From the NCBI GenBank assembly GCA_026399875.1, contig JAPLQF010000014.1, positions 32,085-96,084 on the forward strand: 64,000 nucleotides of DNA, given 5' to 3'. Origin of the DNA: Burkholderiales bacterium (GTDB lineage: Bacteria > Pseudomonadota > Gammaproteobacteria > Burkholderiales > Burkholderiaceae_E). Below are positions 42,722 to 53,226 of this stretch, piece by piece (position 1 is the first letter of the stretch; each line of letters begins with the position of its first letter). Made by a program: the position numbers and the translations under genes. The notes beneath the pieces were generated by a model that was given only the letters and a program-made list of their open reading frames with translations, was not told the origin of the DNA and did not search any database.

Positions 42722-43507
42722 ATGAACCGATTCCTGCAGGAAAGCCGCGACGGTGCCGTCGTGACCCTCACCCTCAACGATCCCGATCGGCGCAATGCGC
42801 TGTCGAACCAGGCGCAATGGGATGAGGTGGCGCAGGCCTGCCTGCGCATCGGCCGCGACACCGAGGTCCGCTGCCTGATCATCACCGGTGCCGGCAGCGC
42901 GTTCTGCGCCGGCGGCAATGTGAAGGACATGCAGGACAAGACCGGCATCGCTGCCGGCTCACCCGAGCAGATCCGCGACGGGTATCGCCACGGTATCCAG
43001 CAGATCCCGCTCGCGCTCTACCAGCTCGACATTCCCACCATTGCCGCGGTCAACGGCCCGGCCATCGGCGCGGGTTGCGACCTGGCCTGCATGTGCGACA
43101 TCCGCATCGCTTCCGACCGTGCGCGCTTTGCCGAGAGCTTCGTCAAGCTCGGCCTGATCCCCGGCGACGGCGGTGCCTGGTTGCTGCCGCGGGTGGTCGG
43201 CATGTCGAAGGCGGCCGAGATGACCTTCACCGGCGACGCGATCGATGCCGCCGACGCACTGGCCTGCGGCCTGGTTTCGAAGGTGGTCGCGCCCGATCGA
43301 CTGATGGACGAGGCCCGGGCGCTGGCTGCGCGCATCGCCGCCAACCCGGCACCGGCGCTGCGCATGGCCAAGCGCCTGATGCGCGAGGGCCAGCATATGC
43401 GGCTCGATTCACTGCTCGAGCTATCGGCGGCCTTTCAGGCAATCGCGCATCACACACCCGAGCACGATGTCGCGCTTGCCGCCTTTGTCGCTTCGATGAA
43501 GAAATAG
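42722..43507 (+). CDS. Enoyl-CoA hydratase/isomerase family protein (crotonase)
   Basis: The 261-residue crotonase has the oxyanion-hole segments GSAFCAGGNVKDM and NGPAIGAGCDLACMCD, followed by FVKLGLIPGDGGAWLLPR. The two glutamates of a classic hydratase are replaced: GCEL is GCDL, and the PE before LG is Phe-Val. The Asp of GDGG may act instead, as in some isomerases and other crotonases. It therefore may not be a simple enoyl-CoA hydratase. The stop codon directly abuts the ATG of the next gene. Confidence 0.85.
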   Translation: MNRFLQESRDGAVVTLTLNDPDRRNALSNQAQWDEVAQACLRIGRDTEVRCLIITGAGSAFCAGGNVKDMQDKTGIAAGSPEQIRDGYRHGIQQIPLALYQLDIPTIAAVNGPAIGAGCDLACMCDIRIASDRARFAESFVKLGLIPGDGGAWLLPRVVGMSKAAEMTFTGDAIDAADALACGLVSKVVAPDRLMDEARALAARIAANPAPALRMAKRLMREGQHMRLDSLLELSAAFQAIAHHTPEHDVALAAFVASMKK

Positions 43508-45394
43508 ATGCGGCCGTCTTCTGCCTCATCCTCGCTGCCGCCTGCCACACCACGCCCGCGCGAGCGCTCCGACTTCGAAACACTGAGCAGTCTTTTTCCC
43601 TATCTCTGGGAGTTCCGCTGGCGCGTGCTGGTGGCGATCACCTGCCTGGTGGCGGCCAAGGTTGCGGTGGTCGGTGTGCCGGTCGTGCTCAAGCAGATCG
43701 TCGACCTGCTGGTGCCGGCCGGCGGGCAGGCTGCCGTCCTGCTGGCGGTGCCACTTGGCCTTCTGGCCGCCTATGGCCTGCTGCGACTTGCCTCGACCTT
43801 CTTTACCGAGCTGCGCGAATTCGTCTTTGCCCGCGTCACTCAACGCGCGGTGCGCAATGTGGCGCTCAAGGTCTTCCGGCATCTGCACGGGCTGTCGCTG
43901 CGCTTTCACCTCGACCGTCAGACCGGCGGGCTGACCCGCGACATCGAGCGCGGCACGCGCGGCATTGCCAGCCTGGTGTCGTACACCCTCTACAGCATCC
44001 TGCCGACGCTTGTGGAGATCACGCTGGTCATCGGCTATCTGGTGCTGCACTACGACGTCTGGTTTGCCGGCATTGCAGGCGTTGCGCTGGTGCTCTACAT
44101 CATCTACACGATTGCGGTCACCGAATGGCGCACCGAATTCCGGCGCTCGATGAACGAGCTCGACTCCAAAGCCAATGTGCGCGCGATCGATTCGCTGCTC
44201 AACTACGAGACAGTGAAGTACTTCGGCAACGAGGAATTCGAGGCGCGCCGCTACGACGAAAGCATGCAGCGCTGGGAGCGCGCCGCGGTGCGCAGCCAGA
44301 CCTCGCTGTCGGTGCTCAATGTCGGGCAGGCCGCGATCATCTCGGTGGCGGTCACGCTCATGGTCTGGCGTGCGACCACCGGCGTGGTCGAGGGCCGCAT
44401 GTCGATCGGCGATCTGGTGCTGGTGAACGCTTTCATGATCCAGCTTTATATGCCGCTGAATTTTCTGGGCGTGCTCTATCGCGAGATCAAGCAGAGCCTG
44501 GCCGATATGGAGCGCCTCTTCAGCCTGCTCGATGCCAACCGCGAGGTCGATGATTCACCTCACGCGCAACCCCTGAAGCTGACCGGTGCACCCGAAATCC
44601 GCTTCGACAAGGTGGCCTTCGCCTATGAACCGAACCGACAGATCCTGCACGAGCTGAGTTTTGTGGTGCCCGCCGGCACGACCACTGCGGTGGTGGGGTC
44701 AAGCGGCGCCGGCAAGTCCACCATCGGCCGTCTGCTCTTTCGCTTCTATGACGTCACCGGCGGTGCGATCACCATCGATGGTCAAGATCTGCGATCGGTC
44801 ACGCAGTCGAGCCTGCGCCGCTCGATCGGCATCGTGCCGCAGGACACCGTGCTTTTTAACGACAGCCTGCGCTACAACGTCGCCTATGGCGAGCCGGATG
44901 CCGCAGAGGCCGATATCGACGCGGCCGCCGATTCGGCGCAGTTGACTGCCTTCATCGCCTCGCTGCCGCAGGGCTGGAACACGCCAGTGGGCGAGCGCGG
45001 CCTGAAGCTGTCGGGCGGCGAAAAACAGCGCGTGGCCATCGCCCGCATGCTGCTCAAGAACCCGCCGGTGCTGCTGCTCGACGAAGCCACCTCGGCGCTT
45101 GATTCGCGCAACGAGGCGGCCATCCAGGATGCCCTGCGGGCGGTCGCCGCGCACCGCACGACGCTGGTGATTGCGCATCGGCTGTCGACCATCGTCGATG
45201 CCGATCAGATCATCGTGCTCGAGGCCGGTCGCATCGTCGAGCGGGGCCGTCATGACGACCTGCTCGCGCTTGGCGGACGCTATGCCGGCATGTGGGCGAT
45301 GCAGGCCCGCGACGAGTCGCAGACCGATGCGTCGATGCAGACCGATGCGTCAGATCCCGGGACGATGACCGCCACCGCGGGGGTCGCGACCTGA
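43508..45394 (+). CDS. Atm1/ABCB7-type ABC exporter (permease–ATPase fusion)
   Basis: The 628-residue half-transporter has six membrane helices in about residues 35–310 and a C-terminal ATPase with Walker A GSSGAGKST, signature LSGGEKQRVAIAR and Walker B VLLLDEATSALD. The NYETVKYFGNEEFE segment is diagnostic of the Atm1 family, which exports glutathione-linked sulfur or metal compounds for iron–sulfur and metal homeostasis. The last 30 residues are a disordered tail with an 18-bp duplication. That tail overlaps the convergent glycosyltransferase gene by 45 bp. Confidence 0.92.
   Translation: MRPSSASSSLPPATPRPRERSDFETLSSLFPYLWEFRWRVLVAITCLVAAKVAVVGVPVVLKQIVDLLVPAGGQAAVLLAVPLGLLAAYGLLRLASTFFTELREFVFARVTQRAVRNVALKVFRHLHGLSLRFHLDRQTGGLTRDIERGTRGIASLVSYTLYSILPTLVEITLVIGYLVLHYDVWFAGIAGVALVLYIIYTIAVTEWRTEFRRSMNELDSKANVRAIDSLLNYETVKYFGNEEFEARRYDESMQRWERAAVRSQTSLSVLNVGQAAIISVAVTLMVWRATTGVVEGRMSIGDLVLVNAFMIQLYMPLNFLGVLYREIKQSLADMERLFSLLDANREVDDSPHAQPLKLTGAPEIRFDKVAFAYEPNRQILHELSFVVPAGTTTAVVGSSGAGKSTIGRLLFRFYDVTGGAITIDGQDLRSVTQSSLRRSIGIVPQDTVLFNDSLRYNVAYGEPDAAEADIDAAADSAQLTAFIASLPQGWNTPVGERGLKLSGGEKQRVAIARMLLKNPPVLLLDEATSALDSRNEAAIQDALRAVAAHRTTLVIAHRLSTIVDADQIIVLEAGRIVERGRHDDLLALGGRYAGMWAMQARDESQTDASMQTDASDPGTMTATAGVAT
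45320..45355 (+). repeat. 18-bp tandem duplication in the Atm1-type gene tail
   Basis: A cagaccgatgcgtc core occurs twice with 18-bp period and encodes two Gln-Thr-Asp-Ala-Ser repeats. The second copy also lies in the end of the opposite-strand gene. Confidence 0.75.
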
Positions 45395-46759
45395 CGACCC
45401 GGGCTGTTCCGACACGGCGCTGCGCACCTGTGATTCGAGCCGATCGATGGCGGTCTGCTCGAAATGCTGCGCATCGGTCTCAGCGCCGAGCGCACGAGCG
45501 ATGTCAGCACTGCGCTGCCAGGGAAGATAGAAGTCGGGCCGCTGCTCGATGACCTGCATATAGCCGGTCAGGGCAGCCTCGAGCTGCCCGGCATTGTGCA
45601 GTCCGATGGCGGCCAGAAACGCCGCTTCGCTGTCATCGGTCATGACGATCAGACCGGTGCCAGGCGCGCGTCCGGGGTCGGTGCCGATGCTGGCGCCATG
45701 CGCCGGGCCGCAGCCGGTGCGCCCCTGAAGCAGCGGGAGGTAGTGCCGAAGGCGTTCGAGCGCGGCGCGCTCATGGGTGCGTTCGGTTCGGACATAGGCA
45801 TGAGCTGCCGATCGGATCTGCTCGATCAGTACCGGGCTGTCGAAGAGCGCATCGAGCGCTGTAATAAAGCCGGGCTCGTCCTCGAATATCAGGCCGGTCT
45901 GGCCGTGGCGAAGGCTGATCGGGTATTCGCCGGCATTGCTGGCCACACAGACCACGCCTCGCGAGGCGAGCTCAATAAACTTGCCGTCGGATCGGCCGGC
46001 ATTGAAATCGGTGTCGCCGATGACCGCGAAGCCGATATCAATCTCATCAAGAAAGGCGAGATAGTCCTTGAACTCACCACTCGGGCGGTAGTCGACCAGG
46101 CAGCCGGCCGCCTCGAAGACGTTGCGAATCAGCGGTGAACTCATGATCCGAATCGATGGCCCGTCATCCGGCTGCTTGCCTCGATGGCGCCACCAGGCCC
46201 GCAGAAGCTGCGCCAGAAGCCTGGCGTCGTCGAGATGGCCCGCCGAGCCGCTCCATCCAAGCACCGGATGATCGGGCGCAATCCGGTCTCGCTCTGGCAG
46301 TTCAGGAACCTCGGTGAGCTGGTTGGGAAAGACCGCGTAACGCGCATTGAGGGCGGCGTATTTCCGCACAAGGCCGTGGCTCGAGCACTGCAGCAGGTCG
46401 GCGTTGCTCGCCATGTCTGCGATCAGTGCCTGGATCTGCGGTTGCGCATAAAAGGCATGGGCCGGCAGGTTGGGCGGGAAGTCGGCGAAATCATCCGAGA
46501 TTTCATAGGCAGTTGGCCTGCCGGCCTGCTTGCGAAGCGAGATCAGACTGGCCACCAGTGGGTCGGCGACCATGGTCACCACCAGCAGATCGGCCTTGAG
46601 CGCGACGGCAACCGCATCAGGATGGGAGGTCTGGATGTCGATGACACGCAGGTGCGCGCTCAGTGCCTGACCGGGCAGCGTGACACGATGACTGTAGTCG
46701 CCGCTGTCGCGTCCCTGGGGATGCGACAGGAAGACGACCGCCGGCCGCTCGTCAGCCAA
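45350..46759 (-). CDS. Glycosyltransferase-like protein with C-terminal TPR-like segment
   Basis: About 469 residues. The N-terminal and middle parts look like a GT-B glycosyltransferase: [13 protein letters not shown], a YEISDDFAD segment, [16 protein letters not shown] and the C-terminal [20 protein letters not shown] nucleotide-sugar region. After residue 400 there is a helical stretch, [32 protein letters not shown], resembling a tetratricopeptide repeat. No ATG fits; TTG at 46759 gives an eight-base overlap with aapP. Substrate unknown. Its place behind an amino-acid importer is unusual. Confidence 0.68.
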   Translation of the reverse strand: MADERPAVVFLSHPQGRDSGDYSHRVTLPGQALSAHLRVIDIQTSHPDAVAVALKADLLVVTMVADPLVASLISLRKQAGRPTAYEISDDFADFPPNLPAHAFYAQPQIQALIADMASNADLLQCSSHGLVRKYAALNARYAVFPNQLTEVPELPERDRIAPDHPVLGWSGSAGHLDDARLLAQLLRAWWRHRGKQPDDGPSIRIMSSPLIRNVFEAAGCLVDYRPSGEFKDYLAFLDEIDIGFAVIGDTDFNAGRSDGKFIELASRGVVCVASNAGEYPISLRHGQTGLIFEDEPGFITALDALFDSPVLIEQIRSAAHAYVRTERTHERAALERLRHYLPLLQGRTGCGPAHGASIGTDPGRAPGTGLIVMTDDSEAAFLAAIGLHNAGQLEAALTGYMQVIEQRPDFYLPWQRSADIARALGAETDAQHFEQTAIDRLESQVRSAVSEQPGSSGRDPRGGGHRPGI

Positions 46760-47537
46760 GGTCTTCGTAGCGGTCGAGGACGTGATGCAAGAACTGTTTG
46801 CTGCGCTCTGACTGGGGATTGCTGAAGAAGGCTTCGGGGGTGTTCTGCTCGACGATTTCGCCACGGTCCATGAAGATGACTCGGTCGGCAACCGCCCTGG
46901 CAAAGCCCATCTCGTGAGTCACGCAGATCATGGTCATGCCGTCGCGGGCCAGATCGAGCATGGTGTCGAGCACTTCCTTGACCATCTCGGGGTCGAGCGC
47001 CGAGGTCGGCTCATCGAACAGCATGATCGAAGGGTTCATGCACAGCGCACGGGCAATGGCGACCCGCTGCTGCTGGCCGCCCGACAATTGGCTGGGGTAT
47101 TTCGGCGCCTGCTCGGCGATTCGTACCCGTTCGAGAAACCGCATGGCGGTGGCGTCAGCCTCGGTCTTGCTGCGCTTTTTCACCCAGATCGGCGCCAGCG
47201 TGCAGTTCTCGAGAACGGTCAAGTGCGGGAAGAGATTGAACTGCTGGAACACCATGCCGACATCGGAGCGCACGGCTTCGATATTGCGAAGGTCGTCGGT
47301 CAACTCGGTGCCGTTGACCACGATGCGGCCCTGCTGATGGGGCTCCAGCCGGTTGATGCAGCGGATCAGCGTCGATTTCCCGGACCCGGAGGGGCCGCAG
47401 ACCACGATGCGCTCGCCGCGGGTCACGGTCAGGTCGACATTGCGCAGTGCCTGGAACTGGCCGAACCATTTGCTCAGGCCGGTAATTTCGATCGCGGTGG
47501 CTGCAGTGCCGGCAGACAGGGGAGTGGTGGCGTTCAT
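46752..47537 (-). CDS. aapP: Amino-acid ABC transporter ATP-binding protein
   Basis: The 261-residue ATPase of the polar amino-acid class has Walker [11 protein letters not shown]-loop [15 protein letters not shown], signature [15 protein letters not shown] and Walker [14 protein letters not shown]. The start at 47537 lies inside the end of the permease gene (four-base overlap), which favours it over 47573. It powers the general L-amino-acid importer encoded upstream. Confidence 0.94.
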   Translation of the reverse strand: MNATTPLSAGTAATAIEITGLSKWFGQFQALRNVDLTVTRGERIVVCGPSGSGKSTLIRCINRLEPHQQGRIVVNGTELTDDLRNIEAVRSDVGMVFQQFNLFPHLTVLENCTLAPIWVKKRSKTEADATAMRFLERVRIAEQAPKYPSQLSGGQQQRVAIARALCMNPSIMLFDEPTSALDPEMVKEVLDTMLDLARDGMTMICVTHEMGFARAVADRVIFMDRGEIVEQNTPEAFFSNPQSERSKQFLHHVLDRYEDLG

Positions 47538-48643
47538 CGTTGGGTATTCCGGGCAAGGTCGCGTTCGAGCCACTGGCTGTACTGCGACATCGCAAAACAG
47601 AAGATCCAGTAGATCACGATGGAAAAGAGGAAGGCTTCGATGAAGTATTTTTTCCAGGAGAAATCGGTTTCGACCGATTTCTTCACCGCGTAGGCGAAGT
47701 CATAGATCGCGATGATGACCACCAGCGAGGTGTCCTTGAACAGCGAGATGAAGCTGTTGACGATTGGCGGAATCGAGATCTTGAGCGCCTGCGGCAGCAC
47801 GATCTTGCGCATGATGGTCCAGTAGGACAGCCCGAGCGCCTGCGCTGCTTCGACCTGGCCCTTGGGCACCGCCTGCAGACCGCCGCGCACCGCCTCGGCG
47901 AGATAGGCCGCCACGAACAGGATGATCGCGACCTGCGCTCGCAGCAGCTGGTCGATTCGCATGCGTTCGGGCAGAAAGAGCGCGAACATCACGCTGGCCA
48001 TGAAGAGCACTGTGATCAGTGGCACTCCGCGGACCACCTCGATGTAGACGACCGAAAACGAGCGGATGACCGGCAGGCTGCTGCGTCGGCCCAGTGCCAG
48101 CAGGATGCCCAGCGGAAAGGCAAAGCCGATGCCGAAGATCGACAGGATGAGTGTGACCGGCAGCCCGCCCCATTGCTCGGTGCGCACCGGCGACAGGCCC
48201 AGGCCGCCGCTCATCAGCCAGTAGGACAGGATGATGCCGACCGCCCAGATCGCCGCGAGCGAGGGTCGCCAGAACCAGCGGATGCCCGAGATCACCAGCA
48301 GTGACACCAGGATGCCGATGACCAGCGCCGGTCGCCACTGCTGATCGAAGGGATAGACCCCGAACATCATGAAGCGGAATTTTTCCCAGACCACCGCCCA
48401 GCACGCGCCCTGGCCTCGCACCGCATCGCAGGCCGCGAGCGGCTGAGGGCCCCAGACTGCCTTGAAGACCAGCCAGTCGAGGGCCGGCGGCACGATCCAG
48501 GCGAGCACGGCAAGGGTCAGCACGGTGAGCAGGCTGTTGGTCGGAGTCGAAAAAAGATTCTTTTTCAGCCACGACAGCGGTCCTGCTGAGGTGGTGGGCG
48601 GCGCGCTTGAGACGCTGCGGGTGTCGCTGAGGGTGTCGGCCAT
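47534..48643 (-). CDS. aapM: General L-amino-acid ABC transporter permease AapM
   Basis: The 369-residue membrane protein is longer than simple HisM-type permeases because extra helices precede the core, as in AapM. The conserved region [16 protein letters not shown] and the EAA loop [21 protein letters not shown] are clear. It pairs with AapQ, four bases upstream. Confidence 0.92.
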   Translation of the reverse strand: MADTLSDTRSVSSAPPTTSAGPLSWLKKNLFSTPTNSLLTVLTLAVLAWIVPPALDWLVFKAVWGPQPLAACDAVRGQGACWAVVWEKFRFMMFGVYPFDQQWRPALVIGILVSLLVISGIRWFWRPSLAAIWAVGIILSYWLMSGGLGLSPVRTEQWGGLPVTLILSIFGIGFAFPLGILLALGRRSSLPVIRSFSVVYIEVVRGVPLITVLFMASVMFALFLPERMRIDQLLRAQVAIILFVAAYLAEAVRGGLQAVPKGQVEAAQALGLSYWTIMRKIVLPQALKISIPPIVNSFISLFKDTSLVVIIAIYDFAYAVKKSVETDFSWKKYFIEAFLFSIVIYWIFCFAMSQYSQWLERDLARNTQR

Positions 48644-48647
48644 GGCT

Positions 48648-49790
48648 TCAGCGCTCGATCAGCCGCACGCGGTTGTTGTACCAGTTCATGAACGCCGAGA
48701 TCGCCAGGCTGATCGCCAGATAGACCGCCATCAACAGGGCGATCGCCTCGATCGCCTGACCGGTCTGGTTCATGGTGGTGTTAGAGACCGCGACCAGTTC
48801 GGGATAGCCGATGGCCACTGCCAGCGAGGAGTTCTTGGTCAGGTTGAGGTATTGGCTGGTCATCGGCGGAATGATGACCCGCAGGGCCTGGGGCAGGGTG
48901 ACCAGCCGCAGCCGCTGACCCGGGCTCAGCCCGAGCGCCATCGAGGCTTCGGTCTGACCGCGGTCGACCGCCATGATGCCGGCGCGAACCACCTCGGCGA
49001 TGAAGGCGGCGGTGTAAGTGGACAGACCGATCACCAGGGCGGCGAATTCGGGAGACAGCACTTTCCCGCCCTGGAAGTCGAAGCCTTCAAGCACCGGCCG
49101 GTCGATCTCGGTTGGTGCGCCCATCAGGGCCCAGGCCAGCAAGGGCACGCCGGCGATCAGCAGCACCGAGGGCCAGGCCACCGGCCACTGTAGACCGGTG
49201 CGCAGTTGCCTGCGGCGGGCCAGCGACTTCCAGCCGAAGGCCAGTGCGATGCCGGCAAGCAGCCCCCATCCCACAGCCGACCAGGCCGGGTGTTCGGCCG
49301 GCCAGGCGTAGCGAAATCCGCGCTGGCTGATGAAAAGCCAGTCGCCGAAGGCGATCGCCTCGTTCACCGACGGCAGCAGCTCGGTAAAGAGGCCATACCA
49401 GACGAAGAGTTGCAGCAGCAGCGGCACATTGCGCATCACCTCGACATAGCTCGAAGCGATCTTGGACAGCAGCCAGTTGGGCGACAGCCGGGCGATGCCG
49501 ACCAGCGTGCCGAGCAAAGTCGCGAGGATCACGCCGATGCCGGCCACCAGCAGCGTGTTGCCAAGGCCCACCAGGAAGGCGCGGCCATAGGAATCGGAGG
49601 ATTGGTACTCGATCTGCTTTTCGGCGATCTCGAAACCGGCTTCACGGCTCAGATAGTCGAAGCCGGTCTGAATCTGCCGGGTCTGCAGGTTGTGCTGGGT
49701 GTTCGAAAAGAGATACCAGCCGATGCCGACGACAGCCGCCAGCAGCAAAGCCTGGTAAAGCAGGTTGCGAAAGCGTTCGCTGCGGAGCAT
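48648..49790 (-). CDS. aapQ: General L-amino-acid ABC transporter permease AapQ
   Basis: The 380-residue membrane protein has the long insertion between the first helices that marks AapQ. YVEVMRNVPLLLQLFVWY and the EAA loop EASMALGLSPGQRLRLVTLPQA are present. It forms the heterodimeric channel with AapM. It is separated from aapJ by a 107-bp gap containing a strong hairpin. Confidence 0.92.
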   Translation of the reverse strand: MLRSERFRNLLYQALLLAAVVGIGWYLFSNTQHNLQTRQIQTGFDYLSREAGFEIAEKQIEYQSSDSYGRAFLVGLGNTLLVAGIGVILATLLGTLVGIARLSPNWLLSKIASSYVEVMRNVPLLLQLFVWYGLFTELLPSVNEAIAFGDWLFISQRGFRYAWPAEHPAWSAVGWGLLAGIALAFGWKSLARRRQLRTGLQWPVAWPSVLLIAGVPLLAWALMGAPTEIDRPVLEGFDFQGGKVLSPEFAALVIGLSTYTAAFIAEVVRAGIMAVDRGQTEASMALGLSPGQRLRLVTLPQALRVIIPPMTSQYLNLTKNSSLAVAIGYPELVAVSNTTMNQTGQAIEAIALLMAVYLAISLAISAFMNWYNNRVRLIER

Positions 49791-49825
49791 GACCTGGAGG
49801 AGAGTGGCGCTGCGGTGGTGCTGCT

Positions 49826-49852
49826 CTCCCGCGACGGCAGGCGCCGCGGGAG
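49826..49852 (-). promoter_or_regulatory. Intercistronic hairpin between aapJ and aapQ
   Basis: CTCCCGCG and CGCGGGAG form an eight-base stem around an 11-base loop. Placed after the binding-protein gene, it could stop part of the transcripts or protect the aapJ message, giving excess binding protein. There is no T-run. Confidence 0.5.
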
Positions 49853-49897
49853 GACTGGATCAGACGATCAGCGTGAAGGGGATCGGCTGAAAGGGGA

Positions 49898-50923
49898 TCA
49901 GCGGATCGGCGGTGCGTACATCAGGCCGTCGTCTTTCCAGAGTGCGTTCTGGTCGCGATCGAGGCCCAGGGGGCTGATGTTGCGGTTATACATTTCGCCG
50001 TAGTTACCGACCGCCTTGATGACGCGCACCAGCCAGTCGTTGTCGAAGCCCATGCCTTTGCCGACATCGCCCGAGGTGCCAACCAGGCGCATGATCGGCG
50101 GATCCTTGCTGTCGGTCTTGAGTTTGTCGACGTTGGCCGAGGTCACGCCATATTCTTCAGCTTCGATCAGACCGAAGAGCGTCCAGCGCACGGCATTGAA
50201 GAACTCCCAGTCGCCACGACGGATCATCGGGCCGAGCGGCTCTTTCGAGATCGCCTCGGGCAGGATGACGTAGTCGTCCTTGTTGGGTGCCTTCAGACGG
50301 GTTGCGGCCAGACCCGATCGGTCGGTGGTGTAGACGTCGCAGCGACCGGCGAAGAAGGCCTGTTCGACCTGGTTCAGTTCGGCGATGACCACCGGCTTGA
50401 AGGTCATCCGCTTGACGCGGAAGTAGTCGGACAGGTTCAGCTCGGTGGTGGTGCCCGGCTGTACGCAGACGGTCGCGCCATTGAGCTGCGAGGCCTTGGT
50501 GATCTTGGACGACTTCTTCACCATGAAGCCCTGACCGTCATAAAAGAGCGTGCCGGCAAAGACCGAACCCATGGTCGCGTCGCGTGAGGACGTCCAGGTG
50601 GTGTTGCGTGACAGCATGTCGACTTCACCCGACTGCAGCGCGGTGAAACGGTTCTGGGCGTTGGTCGGGACGAACTGGACCTTGTTGGGGTCGCCCAGGA
50701 TGACCGCGGCCACCGCGCGGCAGAAGTCGGCGTCCAGACCATTCCATTGGCCGGTTGAGTCGGGCGCTGAAAATCCCAGCAGACCGGTGTTCACGCCGCA
50801 CCGCAGAGCGCCCTTGGCCTTGATCGCGTCGATGGTCGGGCCGGCCGAAGCCGACAGGGGCAACAGCGCGGGCGCTGCCAGAAGTGCTGTCGCGGCGATC
50901 CGCCGAAACCAGGTCTTTTTCAT
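49898..50923 (-). CDS. aapJ: General L-amino-acid ABC transporter substrate-binding protein AapJ
   Basis: The 341-residue precursor has the signal peptide MKKTWFRRIAATALLAAPAL ending at SASA, then TIDAIKAKGALRCGVNTGLLGFSAPD. GLDADFCRAVAAVILGD and the SRNTTWTSSRDATMG region are typical of AapJ/BztA. It binds several L-amino acids in the periplasm and opens the aapJQMP operon. The frame is open upstream to 51199 but has no matching sequence there. Confidence 0.94.
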   Translation of the reverse strand: MKKTWFRRIAATALLAAPALLPLSASAGPTIDAIKAKGALRCGVNTGLLGFSAPDSTGQWNGLDADFCRAVAAVILGDPNKVQFVPTNAQNRFTALQSGEVDMLSRNTTWTSSRDATMGSVFAGTLFYDGQGFMVKKSSKITKASQLNGATVCVQPGTTTELNLSDYFRVKRMTFKPVVIAELNQVEQAFFAGRCDVYTTDRSGLAATRLKAPNKDDYVILPEAISKEPLGPMIRRGDWEFFNAVRWTLFGLIEAEEYGVTSANVDKLKTDSKDPPIMRLVGTSGDVGKGMGFDNDWLVRVIKAVGNYGEMYNRNISPLGLDRDQNALWKDDGLMYAPPIR

Positions 50924-51090
50924 AGTAGTTAATCCGGAAGTGAGGACTGAGGGAAGGCCGAATTTCGGCCAGTTGTCAGACGACGGACGGCTGGTCGACC
51001 CAAGATCGCCGAGTCTACTGGTAATTGCTTGGCGGTTACAAGCAGTTGCCGCTTGCCTGGTGTGCTGAGGCCCTGCACCGCTGGAGATGC

Positions 51091-51178
51091 GCCCCTGACG
51101 CTGGCTCGGGCGTAAATCCGGGGGGAATCCGGTGCTATTCCGACGATGTAACGGTGTCAGGAAGTGCGAGCCTGCATC
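51091..51178 (+). ncRNA. Cobalamin-riboswitch-like leader upstream of a chemoreceptor
   Basis: The leader contains, in order, GGGGGAATCCGGTG (51121–51134), ATTCCG (51137–51142), TAACGGTG (51149–51156) and a B12-box-like stretch ending AGTGCGAGCCTGC (51163–51175). This resembles the L5/P5, junction and B12-box order of cobalamin riboswitches. GATGTA (51145–51150) can pair with TGCATC (51173–51178), and CAGG (51158–51161) with CCTG (51171–51174). A further hairpin near 51191–51206 abuts the ribosome-binding site. The match is by eye and the element is divergent. Confidence 0.45.
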
Positions 51179-51216
51179 CAACAGGAAATCCCCGTTCAAC
51201 GCGGGAAAGGGCAGAC

Positions 51217-53205
51217 ATGGCAGAGACGAATCAACCCGCCAGGGCGGGCCTCTTGGGTTATCAGGGCCTGATGACGCCGGGTGTTCGGCTGATGAGGGTG
51301 CTCAAGTTGCCGGCGAAAGTGACGCTGGTGGTGTTGGCTTTCATGGTGCCGCTTGGCTTGCTGGGGCAGTTCTACTGGTTCAACGCCGGCGCGCAGATCG
51401 ATTTCGCTGCCCAGGAGCGTGATGGTGTCGCCTGGCTGCAGGCCTTGTCACCGGCAATCAGCGCGGTTCAGGAGCAGCGTGCTCTGGCTGTTCGCAGCCT
51501 TGCCAGCAATGGGTCATCGTCGGCCGATCTGGCATCCGGCAACGCGCGGATCAAGCTCGCGATCGATCGCCTGACGCAGACCGATCGCGAATCGGGCCGA
51601 CTGCTTGATGCAGGAAAGCCGCTTGCTGATATCCAGCGTCTTCTCGCGGCCTTGCCCGAGTCTGGCGCAGCGGTGCCGCCCGAAAGACTGCGGGCGGCCT
51701 ATGACGAACTGATTGGGGCGCTGCTGGCGGCCGGCTCGCATATTGGCGACTCTTCCGGGCTGGTCCTCGATCCCGATCTTGACTCCTTCTATCTGATGCA
51801 GGCAGCAGTGATCGATGGCCCGGGAATCGTCGATGCGCTGGCGCGTCTGCGGCAGGCCGGTGCAGCCTTGCCACCGAACGCGAACGAGGCCACGGTTGTC
51901 CGGGCGCTCGCAGCGCCGGCTGAAATGGCACGGCTTGGCATCGACCGTCAGCGTGCCGGACTGGGCCGTGCGATTGCGAATACTCCCGATCTGTCCGGGC
52001 CGCTGGGGCTGACCGCGCGGCTTGCACCGATCGTCTCGCAGCTTGGCGCGGTCGACGCCCGCGTGCAGGGCAATGTTGCCGCGCCGACCTCGGCCCAATG
52101 GTGGTCTGATTCGACCGCCGCGCTCGAGGCTGCGATCACGCTCAACGATACTTGTCTGAGCACGCTCGACAGGCTGCTGGCGTCGCGGATCGAGCGCTTG
52201 CAATCGGAGCGTTTCACCCGCCTGATCATCGCGCTGATCTCACTCTTGCCGGCGCTCTATCTGCTGTCTGCCATGTACTCGGTGCTGCAGGGCGGCCTGC
52301 GACTGCTCGGCATTCACATCGTCCGACTGGCCGATGGCGACTTCAGTGCTCGCCCGACGCCCTGGGGGCAGGACGAGGTAGCCATGGCGCTGAACCGCCT
52401 GCGCGAATCGCTGCAGGCGATGAGCGACGCGATGCGTGCAGTCCATGAGCGGGCGCAGGAAGTGTCGTATTCGGCCCGCGAGATCGCCAACGGCAACGTC
52501 GACCTGTCGTCGCGGACCGAGCGCAGCGTTGCCTCGCTCGATGCCCTGACGGTGAACATGCAGGCGGTGAGCGTGCAGGTGGCCGACAATGTCGATGCGC
52601 TCAGCCAGGCCGACCGCGCGATGGGCGATCTGGTGGGGTCGGTGCGCGAAAGCGAAGGCACGGTCAATGGCCTGGTCGACCGCATGACATCGCTGCATGC
52701 GCAGAGCCGGCAGATCACCGAGATCGTCGGTCTGATCGACGGTATTGCCTTCCAGACCAATATTCTGGCGCTCAATGCCTCGGTCGAGGCGGCGCGTGCA
52801 GGCGAGATGGGCCGGGGTTTTGCGGTCGTGGCGCAGGAGGTCCGGTCGCTCGCGCAGCGAAGCGCCGAGGCCGCTCAGCAGATCAAGGGCATCGTGGCGC
52901 GCTCCACCGCTGATATCGAAGTTGGCTCGAAACTGGCGATACAGGCCGGCAAGCGGGTTGCCAACACCGTCGGAACAGCCAGTTCGGTGGCCGACGCGAT
53001 GGGGCGTGTGCTGGCCGGTTCGCGCGAGCAGCGCGACCGTGTCGGCGAAGTCAACGACGCCCTCACGCAACTGTCGGCGGTCACACAGAGCAATGCCGCA
53101 CTGGTCGAAGAAGTGGCTGCCGCGACGGCTTCGCTCGACTCGAGTGGCCATGACCTGCATATGCTCGTGGCCGGATTCAAGATCGGGAAGTCGGCGAAGG
53201 ACTGA
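51217..53205 (+). CDS. Methyl-accepting chemotaxis protein (with riboswitch-like leader)
   Basis: This 662-residue receptor has a first membrane helix at about residues 30–50, a long periplasmic sensor of about 270 residues, a second helix ([20 protein letters not shown]), a HAMP domain and a signalling hairpin with [22 protein letters not shown] at its tip. The start at 51217 has a GGGAAAGGG site. The frame extends upstream through the leader but without coding character. It shares the intergenic region with the divergent amino-acid importer, which could hint at amino-acid sensing. The ligand is unknown. Confidence 0.92.
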   Translation: MAETNQPARAGLLGYQGLMTPGVRLMRVLKLPAKVTLVVLAFMVPLGLLGQFYWFNAGAQIDFAAQERDGVAWLQALSPAISAVQEQRALAVRSLASNGSSSADLASGNARIKLAIDRLTQTDRESGRLLDAGKPLADIQRLLAALPESGAAVPPERLRAAYDELIGALLAAGSHIGDSSGLVLDPDLDSFYLMQAAVIDGPGIVDALARLRQAGAALPPNANEATVVRALAAPAEMARLGIDRQRAGLGRAIANTPDLSGPLGLTARLAPIVSQLGAVDARVQGNVAAPTSAQWWSDSTAALEAAITLNDTCLSTLDRLLASRIERLQSERFTRLIIALISLLPALYLLSAMYSVLQGGLRLLGIHIVRLADGDFSARPTPWGQDEVAMALNRLRESLQAMSDAMRAVHERAQEVSYSAREIANGNVDLSSRTERSVASLDALTVNMQAVSVQVADNVDALSQADRAMGDLVGSVRESEGTVNGLVDRMTSLHAQSRQITEIVGLIDGIAFQTNILALNASVEAARAGEMGRGFAVVAQEVRSLAQRSAEAAQQIKGIVARSTADIEVGSKLAIQAGKRVANTVGTASSVADAMGRVLAGSREQRDRVGEVNDALTQLSAVTQSNAALVEEVAAATASLDSSGHDLHMLVAGFKIGKSAKD

Positions 53206-53226
53206 GCGGCTGGTAACATCGACAGG

